64,000 bases of DNA, from contig QANZ01052689.1 in NCBI GenBank assembly GCA_003254925.1, positions 68,062-132,061 of the forward strand, given 5' to 3'. A model generated the notes under the pieces. It was not told the origin of the DNA, did no database searches, and worked only from the letters and a program-made list of their open reading frames with translations. The DNA is from Chamaecrista fasciculata (taxonomy: Eukaryota; Streptophyta; Magnoliopsida; Fabales; Fabaceae). Both the position numbers and the translations under genes were made by a program. Below, one piece after another: positions 9,628-21,061 of the stretch. Positions within the stretch are counted from its first letter, which is position 1. Each line of letters opens with the position of its first letter.

Positions 9628-10927
9628 GTTAAAATGCATAGACACCCCTTTGAGTTTTAAGGTGAGTGCACACAACACCCCTGAGTTTTTAATTTGTGCA
9701 AATAAGACCCTTGAGTTTTCAATTACGTGCAAAAAACACCCTTATATTAAATTTTGGTCAAATCAGTGAGGGTATAATAGTAATTTCATAAAAAATTAGG
9801 CCAAAGTCTTATTTTGATTCCTCAAGTTTGTTTAAAGTTTCGTTTTAGTCCCTCAAGTTTCTAAAAAGTTTCACCATTAGTCTCTTTTCAATTTCCACCC
9901 AATTTTTCTGTTGAATAAAAAAAAAAAATTGGTTCAAATTACCCAAAAAGTTTTATTTTTTTGAATTATTTCTTTTTATAATAGGACCAAAGTGTAAGAA
10001 AAAATAAATAAACTAATATTTAAAGCAATTTTTCCCAAAAAAAAAATATGAACCCAGTAACCAACTCTTCTTCTTCGATAGGCGCCGTTCTTCTTCCGAT
10101 CTCAAATCCCAACACCTTCAATGGCCGACTTCTCGCGATGTCGGAGGACGATCTTCCGTATCATGTCCGGATTACTTCCGCCGGCGATTTGGAAACCGTC
10201 GGCCGGTACAGTTTCGACGGACAACTCCAATCGGCGATGATCGCTCATCCGGCGAGCTTTTCGCCCTGAGCTACGACGTCGTATCGAAGCCGTATCTCAA
10301 GTATTTCAAATTGAGACCGACGAGATCGTTGTGATTGGCTCCTGTATGACTCCGCCGGATTCGATCTCGGAGATTAACGACGAGAATCTGAAGAAGATAT
10401 TTGAGATCAGAAGTTGGCCGTTGAAGGTGTTGGGATTTGAGATCGGAACAAGAACGATGCCTATCGAAGAAGAAGAGTTGGTTGCTCGGTTCATATTTTT
10501 TTTTGGAAAAATTGTTTCAAATATTAGTTTATTTATTTTTTCTTACACTTTAGTCCTATTATAAAAAGAAAAAACCTTAATTCAAAAAAATAAAACTTTT
10601 TGGGTAATTTGAACCAATTTTTTTTTTATTTAACAGAAAAATTGGATGAAAATTGAAAAGAGACTAATGGTGGAACTTTTTAAAAACTTGAGGGACTAAA
10701 ACAAAACTTTAAGCAAACTTGTGGAACCAAAATAGGACTTTGGCTTAAATTTTTTTATGAAATTACTATTATACCCTCACTGATTTGACCTAAATTTAAC
10801 ATGAGGGTATTATTTGCACGTAATTGAAAATTCAAAGGTCCTATTTGCACAAATTGAAAACTCAGGGGTGTTATGTACACCCACCCTAAAACTCAAGGGG
10901 TGTCTCTGCATTTTAACCAATTAACCC
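9628..10927. mobile_element. Long inverted-repeat (Mutator-like/fold-back) element carrying an NCED fragment
   Basis: Two inverted arms of about 500 bp (9628-10128 and 10414-10927) flank a loop of unrelated coding-type sequence. The outer ends read GTTAAAATGCATAGACACCC on the left. On the right, read inward, GGTTAAAATGCAGAGACACC follows a short extra GGGTTAATT. A 9-mer TTAATATTA occurs on both sides (9619-9627 and 10928-10936), as a Mutator-type target duplication would. The left end is uncertain because that 9-mer also resembles the extra bases of the right end. The inner arm segment (from about 9801) resembles the fold-back element at 24805-25278. There is no transposase. The loop is described separately. 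Confidence 0.7.
10117..10413 (+). pseudogene. NCED: Captured, internally deleted fragment of a 9-cis-epoxycarotenoid dioxygenase gene
   Basis: Three pieces of an NCED coding sequence are run together. The first reads [20 protein letters not shown] through [12 protein letters not shown]. The second, in a shifted frame after a small deletion, reads [20 protein letters not shown]. After a large deletion the third reads ETDEIVVIGSCMTPPDSI and then NDENLK. In complete NCEDs these blocks are separated by long stretches with iron-binding His residues, absent here. NCED cleaves 9-cis-epoxycarotenoids in plastids, the key step of abscisic acid synthesis; this fragment cannot do so. The left join falls at TTCAATGGCC, shared by the element arm and NCED, suggesting microhomology-based capture. 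The parent gene is not in the window. Confidence 0.85.
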
Positions 10928-10936
10928 TTAATATTA

Positions 10937-11977
10937 TGAGATGCTCTAATTCATAATTATGTTTGAAGGATTTCAGACCTTCAGAATTTGACTTGGGGAC
11001 TGAAATAAAATAAATCAATAATTATGCAGAATAAGGAAAAATTTACTAACATGAATGTTTTATTAGAAGTCTTGCTCCATCAGGGAGTTGCTTTTATCTA
11101 CCAGAGATAAAGTCGTCTTTCACCACTAATCATGGAAAAAGAACTTGAAAAGAGAAAAAGAGTTGATAAGTTTTCTCAAAAATGAACTCCTTACAGATAA
11201 TGAATTGGATAAACAACTGAAATGGTAAAAGAGACCGTTTTAACTTTTAATAGAAGCCGTTATAATATTGACTTGTTACTCTCTTTAATACTTTTCCAAT
11301 ATCTCATGAATATATTAGAGGCCGTTATAATATTTACAATTAAAATTGGCATAACTTGTTTTATAAAATATGTCCACTAAACTTGTTTAGTGGATTGCAT
11401 TACGGGTCTTGACTTGAAGTTGATCTCGAACTTTGTTTTTCAGTCTAAATCTTCGAAGAGCATGGAGTTAATCTTATTTAATGATGTTATGGGCTTGCCC
11501 AGAAGTTTTACTTTTTTAGTTGTTTTCTGTTTTGGCCTTTAGCCCTCTTTTTGTTACCCAAAAAAAAAAATGTCCAATAACTAGTAAACTAAATTCAGGA
11601 AACAAAGCTACTAAAGAAAATGCAGAAAAATATAAAAAATACAAGATCTAGAAATATGTGACTAGTTCAATCATGACATAAGAAACTCAAAGCTTGAAAC
11701 CATGCACACTCTTATGCTAAGCAAGATACATTTATTCTTTCAATTAGGGGAAATAAGATTACTAAAAGGTCATGCTTGAAGTTTCACCTAATGTACTAAG
11801 GCTACATCAAATATGCACAACTGACAGGTAGAAACAAAAAAAAGACACGGCACTGCACTATTTACACACATATATTAACTTCTAGAGAGATCTCATACAG
11901 TCATAAATACTCATGTCAGCTGCTTGCATAGTTCAACATGCAATCACTGTGAGTTTCTTCAAAGTTTCTTTCTAGTT
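10937..11977. other. Spacer between the inverted-repeat element and ERD15
   Basis: No gene is recognised. At about 11510-11570 a 'gttttctgttttggcctttagccc' style segment is followed by a 10-A run, which resembles the 3' tail of a plant LINE, but no coding part is visible. The last hundreds of bases probably include the ERD15 3' UTR, since that gene reads leftward. Confidence 0.35.
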
Positions 11978-12609
11978 TCAACGAGGTTGGTGAATTCGTC
12001 TAGGAGCACAAAACTTGACATTCACATACTGTGGTGGCTTATCAAGGTGCTTTGGGGACTTTGGTTCCTTTGGAGATTTTGGTGTTGTCAAGTTCTTCAG
12101 AAGTGCTTTGGTGTCCAAATTAAGTCCTAATCAGAAGCAAAAAACACAAAAAGGAGACAAACACTTATACTATGGTTTTTCATACATAAAGAGTGAAACA
12201 AAATCATTCCTTCAAATGGTACTTGAAATAATTATCTTCAGTGCTTACCATTGAGAGGTTTTGTTCCATCATTAGGATGATCAGTCCAGGCTGGAGAATC
12301 TTTAGATTCAGAGAACAGTACAAACTGTTCAAACTCGTTTTCCAGATCATTCAAGTCTTCTTCAATGCCCAGATCAAACGTTTCTGGAAGCATATTGTCA
12401 GTAGTCTCATCAAGCGTAGTGTTGTCATTTGCAGCTTCTCCAAAATACTCATCCTTGTGCTGAGTCATCCAATAGTCACCAAACCATGTTGAGTTCTTCA
12501 TAAGATCCCACCATTGAGGTGAAAAATCCTCCACCTGGTGAAGAGCAGCAGGAATGAAGAGAGGAGCATTTGGGTTCAAAGCAGAACTCCTTCCAGATAC
12601 TAATGCCAT
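11978..12609 (-). CDS. ERD15: ERD15-like (CID-type) PAM2 protein, dehydration/ABA response
   Basis: Two coding exons on the minus strand, 12609-12249 and 12126-11978, joined across a GTAAGC...AG intron: 510 nt, 169 aa. Near the N-terminus (about residues 8-21) SALNPNAPLFIPAA is a clear PAM2 motif, which binds the MLLE domain of poly(A)-binding protein. 'EDFSPQWWDLMKNSTWFGDYW' style sequence (about 27-47) is the ERD15 signature, followed by an acidic middle. The C-terminus VNVKFCAPRRIHQPR matches the family. ERD15 is a small, rapidly induced modulator of ABA and stress responses. The codon before the ATG abuts TTTTTGTTCAG, a 3' splice site, so a 5'-UTR intron is likely. An ABRE lies upstream (13403-13409). 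No damage is seen. Confidence 0.92.
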
Positions 12610-13402
12610 CTGAACAAAAAGAGGAAGAGAATGATTTATGTGTTAATTTGGATTTGTTTGAAAGTTATAACCTAAGTAATTAAGCATCCAAAATAATAAG
12701 TTCATGTAAGAGATTATCCTAGAAAACTAATATTTAGAAGTTAGAACAGTTCATTCAGATCAATCCCCACATCAATTTAACCATCACAGATCATTCGAAA
12801 TTTAACTCACAACCTAAGCCATTTAGACATCAAAATGAAATAAGACAGATCATTAAGAACACAACTCAGATAGATAGTAGGAGATCAATGTTTACAAACC
12901 ACAACAAAAAAGAACAAAGAAAACCCATGAATCAATGAAAGTCAATAAAAGATTTTCCATACAGAAAACCCCAATTTCTGATCCCAAAAAAGGACTAAAA
13001 CACCCTTCTTCCTCTGATTCAGTGTAATATATGTATGGATCATGCGTGTATTCATGATCCAACATGAGATTCCAAAAAGATCATAGTAATAAGATGAATG
13101 AGACAGATAAAATAATAAAAAAAAATCGACAAATTACAACTAGAAAATTAAATAATGAAATCATCAAGAAGAACCATGATCGTAACACAAGAGATAGAAG
13201 ATGATGATGCAACACCCACGAGTTTCAGAGAGTAAAGTTTCGAAATTTACAGTGACGTGAGAGCTTTCTTTCGAGAATCAGAGAGGCAGAGAGTGATCGA
13301 GAGAGATATTATAAGAGAGAAAGAAGAGAAATGGATAAAGAGAAAGGGACAACCTATTAGCTTCGGAATTCCGAACCTGAGGTTCGGTTTAGAACTTTAT
13401 AG

Positions 13403-13409
13403 ACGTGGC
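13403..13409. promoter_or_regulatory. ABRE-type ACGTGGC element upstream of ERD15
   Basis: ACGTGGC, the core of an abscisic-acid response element bound by bZIP ABF/AREB factors, lies about 800 bp from the ERD15 ATG and just upstream of the probable transcription start. A TATAAT-like box reading leftward sits near 13307-13314. Position and the known ABA/drought induction of ERD15 fit; function is not shown. Confidence 0.5.
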
Positions 13410-14068
13410 ATGAAGAGATAGTGAGAGAGAAGAAAGATCCAACGGCTGTAAGAAAAAGAGGAGATCGGACGGCGAGATGGTCTCGGTGTGGCGAGATATT
13501 TTGGATAATAATGGAGCCAAAGTTAAGATAAGGTCGGCTCGAGGAGGCAGAATCATGTGCGGGTAGTTGCATCAAAGTGCGAAAATCAGTTAAAATTTAA
13601 AAATTAATACCAGACTAAAATGCACTTTGGTACAATGTGGTTACTAGTGAATCCACTTTGGTACATTGAAAGATAAAATTTGACATTTTGGTATCCTGAA
13701 GTTTGTGCCGTTAGCATTTTGATACCATGTGTCAAAATTTAAAAAAAAGTGCTGATGTGGGTCAATTTTATCCATCATTTTCTACTACATGTTATCCGTT
13801 AGTTACTATTGTTGCTTAAACCATATTTCACTCTTCAAAAAGGTTTCTTTTGTGCGTTTAGGTCCCTCCCTTTGGTAAAACGAATAAAAATACAACAACT
13901 TCATTTCAAGAACTAGAAAGTTATGAGAAAAGAAATTGTAGAAAGATCGTTAGAGTTTTGATGAATCAAAATCTTCTTTTTCTCATAAAACTTCTCTCAA
14001 CCAAGTCCTTAATTAATCACATATTGAACTCAAATGTCTGTCATCGTCATTAGATTTGTCCTTGAAAC

Positions 14069-14816
14069 CAATGTTGTCATAACCGAACCGGACAAAGACT
14101 CGGACAAGTGTTCGGTTCACGGTTTGATTAGTTGAACCGATTGAACCATTGGTCGGACCGAATGACGCAATAAATAATTATTTTTAATATATCAAATATA
14201 AACCCTCTATATTTTTTTTTTGGGGTCTAAGAGATGTAACACCCCAATTGTTGAAGAAGGACCTTTTTGATAGATAATAGAATTTGAGAGGCATAAAATA
14301 ATTATGGAGGTATAATTTACAAGGAGACTTTGGAAGGATATAACTAATGAATGGTAAAATAGGTGAAAAAAGAGGTAAAAGTATGAAAGAGAATCTGCCA
14401 GGGACTAAACTGAAAAGTAAAGAAGTGAAAGATGTGTTTGTAAGTTACGTTAAAAATAATTATGAGAATGAAACAAAGGTATGGGAGTGTTGTAGACAAA
14501 ATGAGGAATACAATGGTGGAGGAGTTGAGTAGTTTTAAGGGTCTTAATGTGATGTTTCAAAGAATAAAGGGGGTAGGAGCCTAGAAATTAGAAAGTTTGG
14601 GGGGTAGAAGTATAGTTTTACCCCGAGAAGGCAGTGAAATCAAAAAAAAAAAATGCTCAAACCGCCGGTTCGGTCCAACGGTTGGACCCGGTTTTCTGGT
14701 TTTTTACCGGTTATTCCCGGTCCAACCCCCACTTTGGTTTTTGGGGTTGGACCAACTCGTTCCTCTCTGCGGTTAGAGGTCCGACCGGGCGGTCCGGTCC
14801 GGTTTTCACATCATTG
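14069..14816. mobile_element. Nested non-autonomous hAT element, 748 bp
   Basis: It begins CAATGTTGTCATAACCGAAC and ends in an inverted version (CGGTTTTCACATCATTG). It is flanked by a perfect 8-bp target duplication CTTGAAAC (14061-14068 and 14817-14824). Subterminal parts are rich in CCGGT/ACCGG. It lies inside the TIR element at 13612-15931, so it is the younger insertion. No transposase ORF is present. Confidence 0.88.
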
Positions 14817-15347
14817 CTTGAAACACAAAAAACAAATATGTATCTCTATTGTTTGATTTATCTTCCATTTAAGGTCAAGAAACTTTTATATTTTTCAAAA
14901 TAGTCTTTGAGGCAAATTATAATAAGATTGATTTTCTACAATATATTATCATAATTAATATAATTATTTTACTAAATATACCAATTGAAATTAAATCACA
15001 AACATACTTGACTATTGATGTTTAAAATATTATACTTACTACTAAATTTAAGTTAATATTTTACTAAAATAATTATATTTATTATAATTATGTATTATAA
15101 TTTATAAAGATAAAATATTATAGTTAGATCATCATATTTTGCTATTATAACTTACTGAATAACTTGCATGAAAAATTATAGTTTTATTATAATTTTATAA
15201 AAAATAGATATTTTAGCAATTTATTAAATTATTTAGTGAAACTAAATATTAATTATATAATCTGTAAATTAATTAATGGGAATATTCTTCAAATTATTAA
15301 AGTTTACTTTCAAATTTTCATTTAAGTAGTTGTATTTGAATATGGGT

Positions 15348-15773
15348 AGGACTAAATTATATTTATTTTCCATATTTAGGACTGATATGTAATTATCTCC
15401 TTTTTTCTATTTTCAAAAATTACATTTTGACCCAAAAAAGTTTTTGTAATTTTTATTTTAGTCCTCAAATATCATGATCTAGGGGCTTTTTTTTTGTAAA
15501 TTTTGAAAGTGTTTGGGGGAATTCTATAATTTTTGCAAAAAATTTGTAAAGTTTATCTTCTCACCAACGAACCACACAACTTTAGGACTAAATTGCATTT
15601 TATTTTTCAGATTTAGGACTAATATGTAATTTTATTCTTTTTCCAATATTTTTCATAATTACATTTTGACCCCAAAATTTTGTTATAATTTTCATTTTAC
15701 TCCGTAAATATTATGATTTAGGGATGTTTTTGAAAATTTTGAAACTAATTGTGGAATTTTGTAATTTTTGCAA
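15348..15773 (+). repeat. Diverged tandem duplication (unit about 235 bp)
   Basis: The segments at about 15348-15538 and 15583-15773 match along their length: 'aggactaaatt..., ...tatgtaatt..., acattttgaccc, ...atcatgat/attatgat..., aattttgaaa..., taatttttgc'. Divergence is visible throughout, so the duplication is old. It lies inside the TIR element. Confidence 0.65.
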
Positions 15774-16458
15774 AAATGCTAACAATGTTCCGTTAAATCT
15801 TGACGGAAAATAACCACCGGGTGCTAAAGTGCTAACGACTCAAACCTTAGAATACCAAAGTGTCAAATTTTGTCTTTCAGAGTACCAAAATAAATTCAGT
15901 CCTAACCAAAGAGTCAAAGTGTATTTTACCCTTATAATTCAGTCATAAATTTACTTTTTAAATAATTATAATTATTAATTATTAAATCTTTAAGATGTTA
16001 ATTAGAAGGCGTGGACATTAAAGAATAGTCCTATGATTATCGAAATTGATAAATTGAAGGAAAAAACTTAAATAAAATTTCTTATATTTTTTCTGTAAGG
16101 TTTTTTCAATTATAACCTTGATTTACATTATCTTTCTTCCATGATTAGTTATGCCAAAAAACATGTTTACTATCCTCTTTATTACGAGGGATTGAATCAT
16201 CTAGAATTCCTTCATCATGCATTTCTTATGAAGTTGGAGAGAGAAATGAAGAACAAAGAGAAAATGTAGGTCCCATAAAATAACAATATGTATGACTTAT
16301 ATTTTCTATCTCGAACTTCAGAAGAAATACATGGTGAAGAAACTCTAGAAGATGCATTCATGCATAAGATATTTGTCGCATGACAAATGTTGATTGAGAA
16401 ATCTTATAAAAAAAAAAACTATAATAAATACTTCTGAAAATATAAAATATGAGATATA

Positions 16459-16512
<54 letters not shown>
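16459..16512. repeat. (ATT)n microsatellite
   Basis: About 18 uninterrupted ATT triplets. Confidence 0.95.
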
Positions 16513-17639
16513 TTGTCAGATTTATTAATGAGCATTAACTCACTTTTTGAAATTTTCTTTGTATGATAAAATTATCTGACTTTTATTCTTTTTAACTTTA
16601 AGTTTTTAATATTTATATATATGCAAGTGTAAACATCTATTTTGACCGGCCAAAAGACCTAAATCAAAATATTAGGATCAAGTTAATATGTTTTTTTCAA
16701 AAAAAAATATATAGAAAATCAAAAATTAAAAAAAAAAACCTTTCATGACCCATAACCACACACTCTCTCAATCCCATATGCAGCTTCTAACCCATCATAG
16801 ACCATTTTTTTAAAAGAAAAAACTTAACCAAAAAATAAATATTAAACAATAGATAATTAGTTAATCATTATATTAATATTAAAAAACAAACAAAAGAAAA
16901 AAAGGGAGTTGGGATCAGTTTCATATCCAAAAACGGGGAGCATCTCTTTAGGGAAAAATTAAAGTTTGAACCACAAAGTTGAGAGAAGAAAAAACGAGAA
17001 AGGAAAGCGTGCAGGGAGATGAGTTAAATCACACATCAATGCTTTCACAAGTTCATATGGATCCTCCTCCCTAGAGACCTAAGATGGTCTGAAACTTTCC
17101 CCTCTTAGCTTGTTTGAGAGAGAGAGACAAAATCAAGAGTGAAATCGTGAGAAATCGCCGGCGAAATTTCAAAGGTTGAAGTCCGATTTGTGACGATTTT
17201 GTGCGATTTTTTTGTGTTGGGTTGTTGATTTCTTGTTTTCGTTGCTTCGAATCAGTTTCGAGTTACTCCAGTGCGTGTTTTTGTTATTTTGCTCCGCTGT
17301 TTTCTCCCTTTTCCGACGCCGTCGCCGGTGAGAAGTGAAACAGGGACCTTTTTGTAAAAGAAAAAAAAAAAGTCAGGGCCGATTCGTATTTTAGGCAGGG
17401 ATTTAGTTGAAAGCATATCTTGATAAAAGGGGAGAGTTCTGAATTAACAGAACTTCAAGGATCCTTTTGAAAATACAACCAGATTTCTGTACTTAAACTT
17501 CATATCTTCTCCCAACTCTATGTCTTTTCTTGTATTTTGATCCCTACAACAAAGAGGAAAGGACTTCAACGCATGAAAAGAATTATCACTGGGGGGTTGA
17601 TTTGAGATTTTAACATTTTCTTTAAAACCACCCCATTCC
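16513..17639. other. Spacer without a recognised gene
   Basis: AT-rich up to about 16980, then a GC-richer, leader-like stretch (17040-17340) with GA-rich tracts and the palindrome-like GAAATCGCCGGCGAAATTTC. It may belong to the LTR-like sequence that follows. No ORF with family resemblance is seen. Confidence 0.35.
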
Positions 17640-18975
17640 AGCGCCTCATTCACGTTTCATTTTTTATTTTTTTGTTTATTTCTTTTTCCTTTTTGTGTGG
17701 ATGATTAGTTGTCTTTTTTTTCTCTCTTCCTTTTTTTTAGGAGATAATCTAATCTTCTCTTAATTTTGTGTGACTCAAAAACAAAAAAAACATATATTTA
17801 TTTTTTATTCTCATTTCTTTTAATCACTTATATTTTATGCCTATTTTTTTTTATTATTTTCATCACTTTCCTTCTTATTTTATTTTGTTTATTTTATTTT
17901 ATTTATTTTATTTTCTGTTTATTTATTTTCATTTTATTTTATTTTATTTTATTTATATATATATTTTTAATTTATTTGTTATCTTGTATCATGTTCTTTT
18001 CATATTGTAATCATGCATTTTAGAGATAATTTGTTCCATTTAATAAATCCAAGGATACTTGTACTTATCATGGGTTAAGGAAGGTACCCGACCTTCATAT
18101 GAGGTGGCTCGCCATTCCTTGCCTTATGGTATAAGAAATCGTCTTATTGAACGCGACTGTTGATCAATGATGGGAAGAGGATATAAGATAAGTTAGGATT
18201 TGCATTGCGTATTTAAATTCCGCATTTGTGTTATTTTACTGTGAATTTGTGTGACGAATTTAGGTTCCAACGACCCAATGTTTTATCCTAGAATTTAGAA
18301 AATTAATTTTCTCTCATTTAGGATTTCTTTTATAAATATGTCATGATCATTAAAAAAATCAAAAATATATTTTCATTCCAAATCAAGTTTTCCAAAAAAA
18401 AAATACAAAAATATGCTTTTAGAATATCATTTAGAATAAAAAAATCTTTTTCAAAAAAACTCAAAAAAAAATCAAAAAGAGAAAAACCCATGAAAGAAAG
18501 AAGTGGGAAGACTTGGGATTTCACAATAAAATCAAATCAACCCACTAATCTCAACTTCATTCATTCAAACTAAAATTGAACCAACTCACACTATCTTTTA
18601 GACGAACTACGTGGACTTTGATCCCCATAAGGGGTACGTAGGTCCTTGGAGTCAGTTCCTTGGTCAAGTCCAATCATCCAAACTTCTCGCGCTTTGCATA
18701 TGATTGTTTAAGGGTATTTTAGGCACACATAATTAAATTGCACAATTTGGTAATTAGACGTTGTGGGGTGCCTAGCACCTTCCCCACATGTACCAACTCC
18801 CGAACCAAACTCTAATTTAAAGACTAGTTTGCGAAATTATCTTTGAAAAGATTTTCTAAAGTTTTCCTTAAAAACTTTAGTGGCGACTCCTGTCAAAACG
18901 ATGATTTTGAAAATGTTTGCGAAATGTTTTCGAAACTCGTTTTAACCATCTTTTCGTGCCTTGTGCGTCGCATTT
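17640..18975 (+). mobile_element. LTR/leader-like fossil sequence, Ty3/gypsy (Tat/Ogre-like), low certainty
   Basis: A T-rich upstream part is followed by a 'gaactacgtggactttgatccccataagg ggtacgtaggtcc' type stretch (18602-18640), a 'ggtgcctagcaccttcccc' stretch (about 18770) and TGGCGACTCC (18881-18890). These three landmarks, in this order, recall the LTR end and primer-site region of Ogre/Tat-type elements, whose primer site matches tRNA-Arg. No gag or pol is nearby and no partner LTR is seen, so it would be a broken remnant. Start and end are approximate. Confidence 0.4.
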
Positions 18976-20912
18976 TTGGTGCGACAACAAATTTGCGAGT
19001 TGGGTTGGATCATGAAATTTTAAATCTACAATTCAACCCAAAGACTTTGTAAGATGACTATTTCCAACTCAATTTAATCCAACTCGCTAATATGAACTAA
19101 CCCAAACTGTAATTACGAGTTAAGTTAGGGCCTGTTTGGGGATGGGGCATCCCAAACTCATCCCATTTTAATCCTAATCTCAACCTAAAATTAGATGAAC
19201 AGTCCAGTTTGAGTGTTTGTCTAACACATAATCTCATCTCATCCAAATCATCATCCCATTTATCATACATTTACTAATCTACCCTTATTTATATACCTAT
19301 ATTTACCTACACTCTAATACAAATATAAAAAAGATAATTAGACAAAATAGTAATTTTACATACCCTCATTTATTACACTTATAATTTTCTCTCTCTCCAC
19401 CATTTCTTATTAATTTTTTTTTCTCTCCCTCTCACTCACTCACAAACACACACAAACTTCTCTCTCTCATTTTCTCTCTATCTCTCACACACCCACCCAC
19501 CCACTCCCTCTCTCTCCCTCATATATATATATATATATATATTATATATTTATATTATATATATATAATTTATATTAATTTAATTAAACAAAGATGTTTT
19601 TGTCCATTTGTAATGTTGTTTTTTTTAGTCCCAACATTTCTCTATTTCTTTTGAGTAAAATATACAATTGAATCCCTAAATTATTTTTTAAGTTACAATC
19701 TTCTATTCTATTTACTGTATTTTTTTAAAAAAAAGAAAAAAATTACTTATCTTCACTTTTATAGGCATTTTAGTCCTCAAACTATGAGCTCAATTTCCTT
19801 GGCTAGTAAAACTATTTTTTGTTTAGTTTTTTTCTCAAACTATGAAAATAGTTTGATTTTGGTCCTCAAACTATTTGTTGTTCTAAATTCGTGTCCAAAT
19901 TCATCCGATGATTATGCGCTATGGATAATGGAGAAATAACGGTTATTTTTTTGTTGGGAAAATACACAAGTTTCCATGTGTTTGTTATTTTTCTGGTTCG
20001 AATCATGGGTAGCAAAAAAATTGCAATGTTGTTTTGTTGGGAAATTACAAAGTTATGGACCAAATTGTACATTTACAATCATTTCCATATTACTTGCATT
20101 CTGGTCCCACGATATTGTTTGTTATTTTTTGCACCTTGCAAATAAAAAATATACCCGATTGTTGACGGTACAAGCTTTGTTCGAGCCCCGAGTACAGATA
20201 TTAGGGACCGATTCTTTGGACCGATACAATGTTATGGACCAAATTTTATGTTTACAATACTTTTCATGTTATTTGCATTCTAGTCCCCAAAATATTACTT
20301 ATTATTTTCTTTATATTCAAATTCATAAATGTGCCCCATTATTCATGGCTGGGATTCTCTACGAGCTTTGAATTATCACTCACACATGTTAGGGATTGAT
20401 TAATTGGCCGGATACAAATTTATGGACCAAATTGCATCCTCAAAATAATTTCAATGTTATTTTCATTTTGCCTCATAATCTCATCCAATAGGATGGACTA
20501 AAATCCATCATCCTATAGGATTGAGAAATCACGCTTTCCAAGAGCATCTCATCCAAATATCATCCCAGTCAAACCCCAGTCAAACTTCACCCAAACACCT
20601 ATCATCTCATCTCAATCTCAATCTCAACATCATTATTTCATACAATTTCTACCCCTATACAAATTAAAAAAATCCATAATCATATTTCAACCAACCACAA
20701 TCATTACATACCCTTTTATATAATTTCACACCCTATTATACATCATTTTCTCTCAAACCATCAAAACACTTCATCTCATCCTAATTTCAACATCATCTCA
20801 TCTCATCTCATAGGTTGAGATTGAATTGAGATTGGATTGAACTTACAAGTTGCCAAACAGGCCCTTAAATTTTACGAGTTTGCAAGTTGACTTGATCTAT
20901 TGGTCATCCCTA
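18976..20912. mobile_element. hAT-like element split by the Harbinger-like insertion
   Basis: Sequence on both sides of the element at 19128-20864 reads as one unit. The left side is rich in 'gttgggttgga' and 'caactcg' motifs; the right side continues with 'acgagtttgcaagttgact' and ends in GGTCATCCCTA. Read inward, TAGGGATGACC is a common plant hAT end. The left end is not resolved (near 18976) and no target duplication was confirmed. Confidence 0.4.
19128..20864. mobile_element. PIF/Harbinger-like non-autonomous element, copy 1 (1737 bp)
   Basis: The ends are GGGCCTGTTTGGGG on the left and, inverted, GGGCCTGTTTGGCA on the right. They are flanked by the 3-bp target duplication TTA (19125-19127 and 20865-20867). 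Subterminal regions are full of 'atctcatctcatcc' motifs. A related copy lies at 51680-53619, sharing the interior ('agtcctcaaactatga...', 'acatgttagggattgattaattgg'). No transposase is recognised. It contains an (AT)n run at about 19521-19568. Confidence 0.8.
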
Positions 20913-20986
20913 ATATCTACTTTTCCATTTGTCAACTATGTCAGTGAAAATTGTAAACAAATATATATAATATATAACCGTACTCG

Positions 20987-20987
<1 letters not shown>

Positions 20988-21056
<69 letters not shown>
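20988..21056. repeat. (TTA)n microsatellite
   Basis: About 22 TTA units. It translates to poly-Leu, which is not a gene. Confidence 0.95.

Positions 21057-21061
<5 letters not shown>

Larger units (their letters stand above)
13612..15931. mobile_element. Non-autonomous TIR element, about 2.3 kb, with internal duplication and nested hAT
   Basis: The ends are related in inverted orientation over more than 100 bp: left AAAATGCACTTTGG onward, right (other strand) AAAATACACTTTGAC onward. Both continue with 'acattttggta...' and 'cgttagca' blocks. The style (AAAATRCACTTTG ends) is that of plant Mutator-like elements. No clear 9-bp target duplication was found, so the end positions are approximate. 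The interior is AT-rich, with no transposase, and holds a hAT element (14069-14816) and a tandem duplication (15348-15773). Confidence 0.6.

Noticed and set aside
10117-10413. A functional NCED gene
   Set aside because: Only three joined segments remain, the frame shifts between them, and most of the enzyme is missing.
10048-10494. Two opposed short ORFs with similar Asn/Ser/Pro-rich starts
   Set aside because: They are the same inverted arm sequence read from both ends of the fold-back element, not a gene pair.
16980-17340. Possible 5' end of an unseen host gene
   Set aside because: The leader-like GC-richer sequence is followed by no exon with recognisable protein, and it adjoins LTR-like DNA.
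17766-18023. Ile/Phe-rich membrane-like small protein
   Set aside because: It is a translation of (TTTTA/ATTTT)n-like low-complexity DNA.
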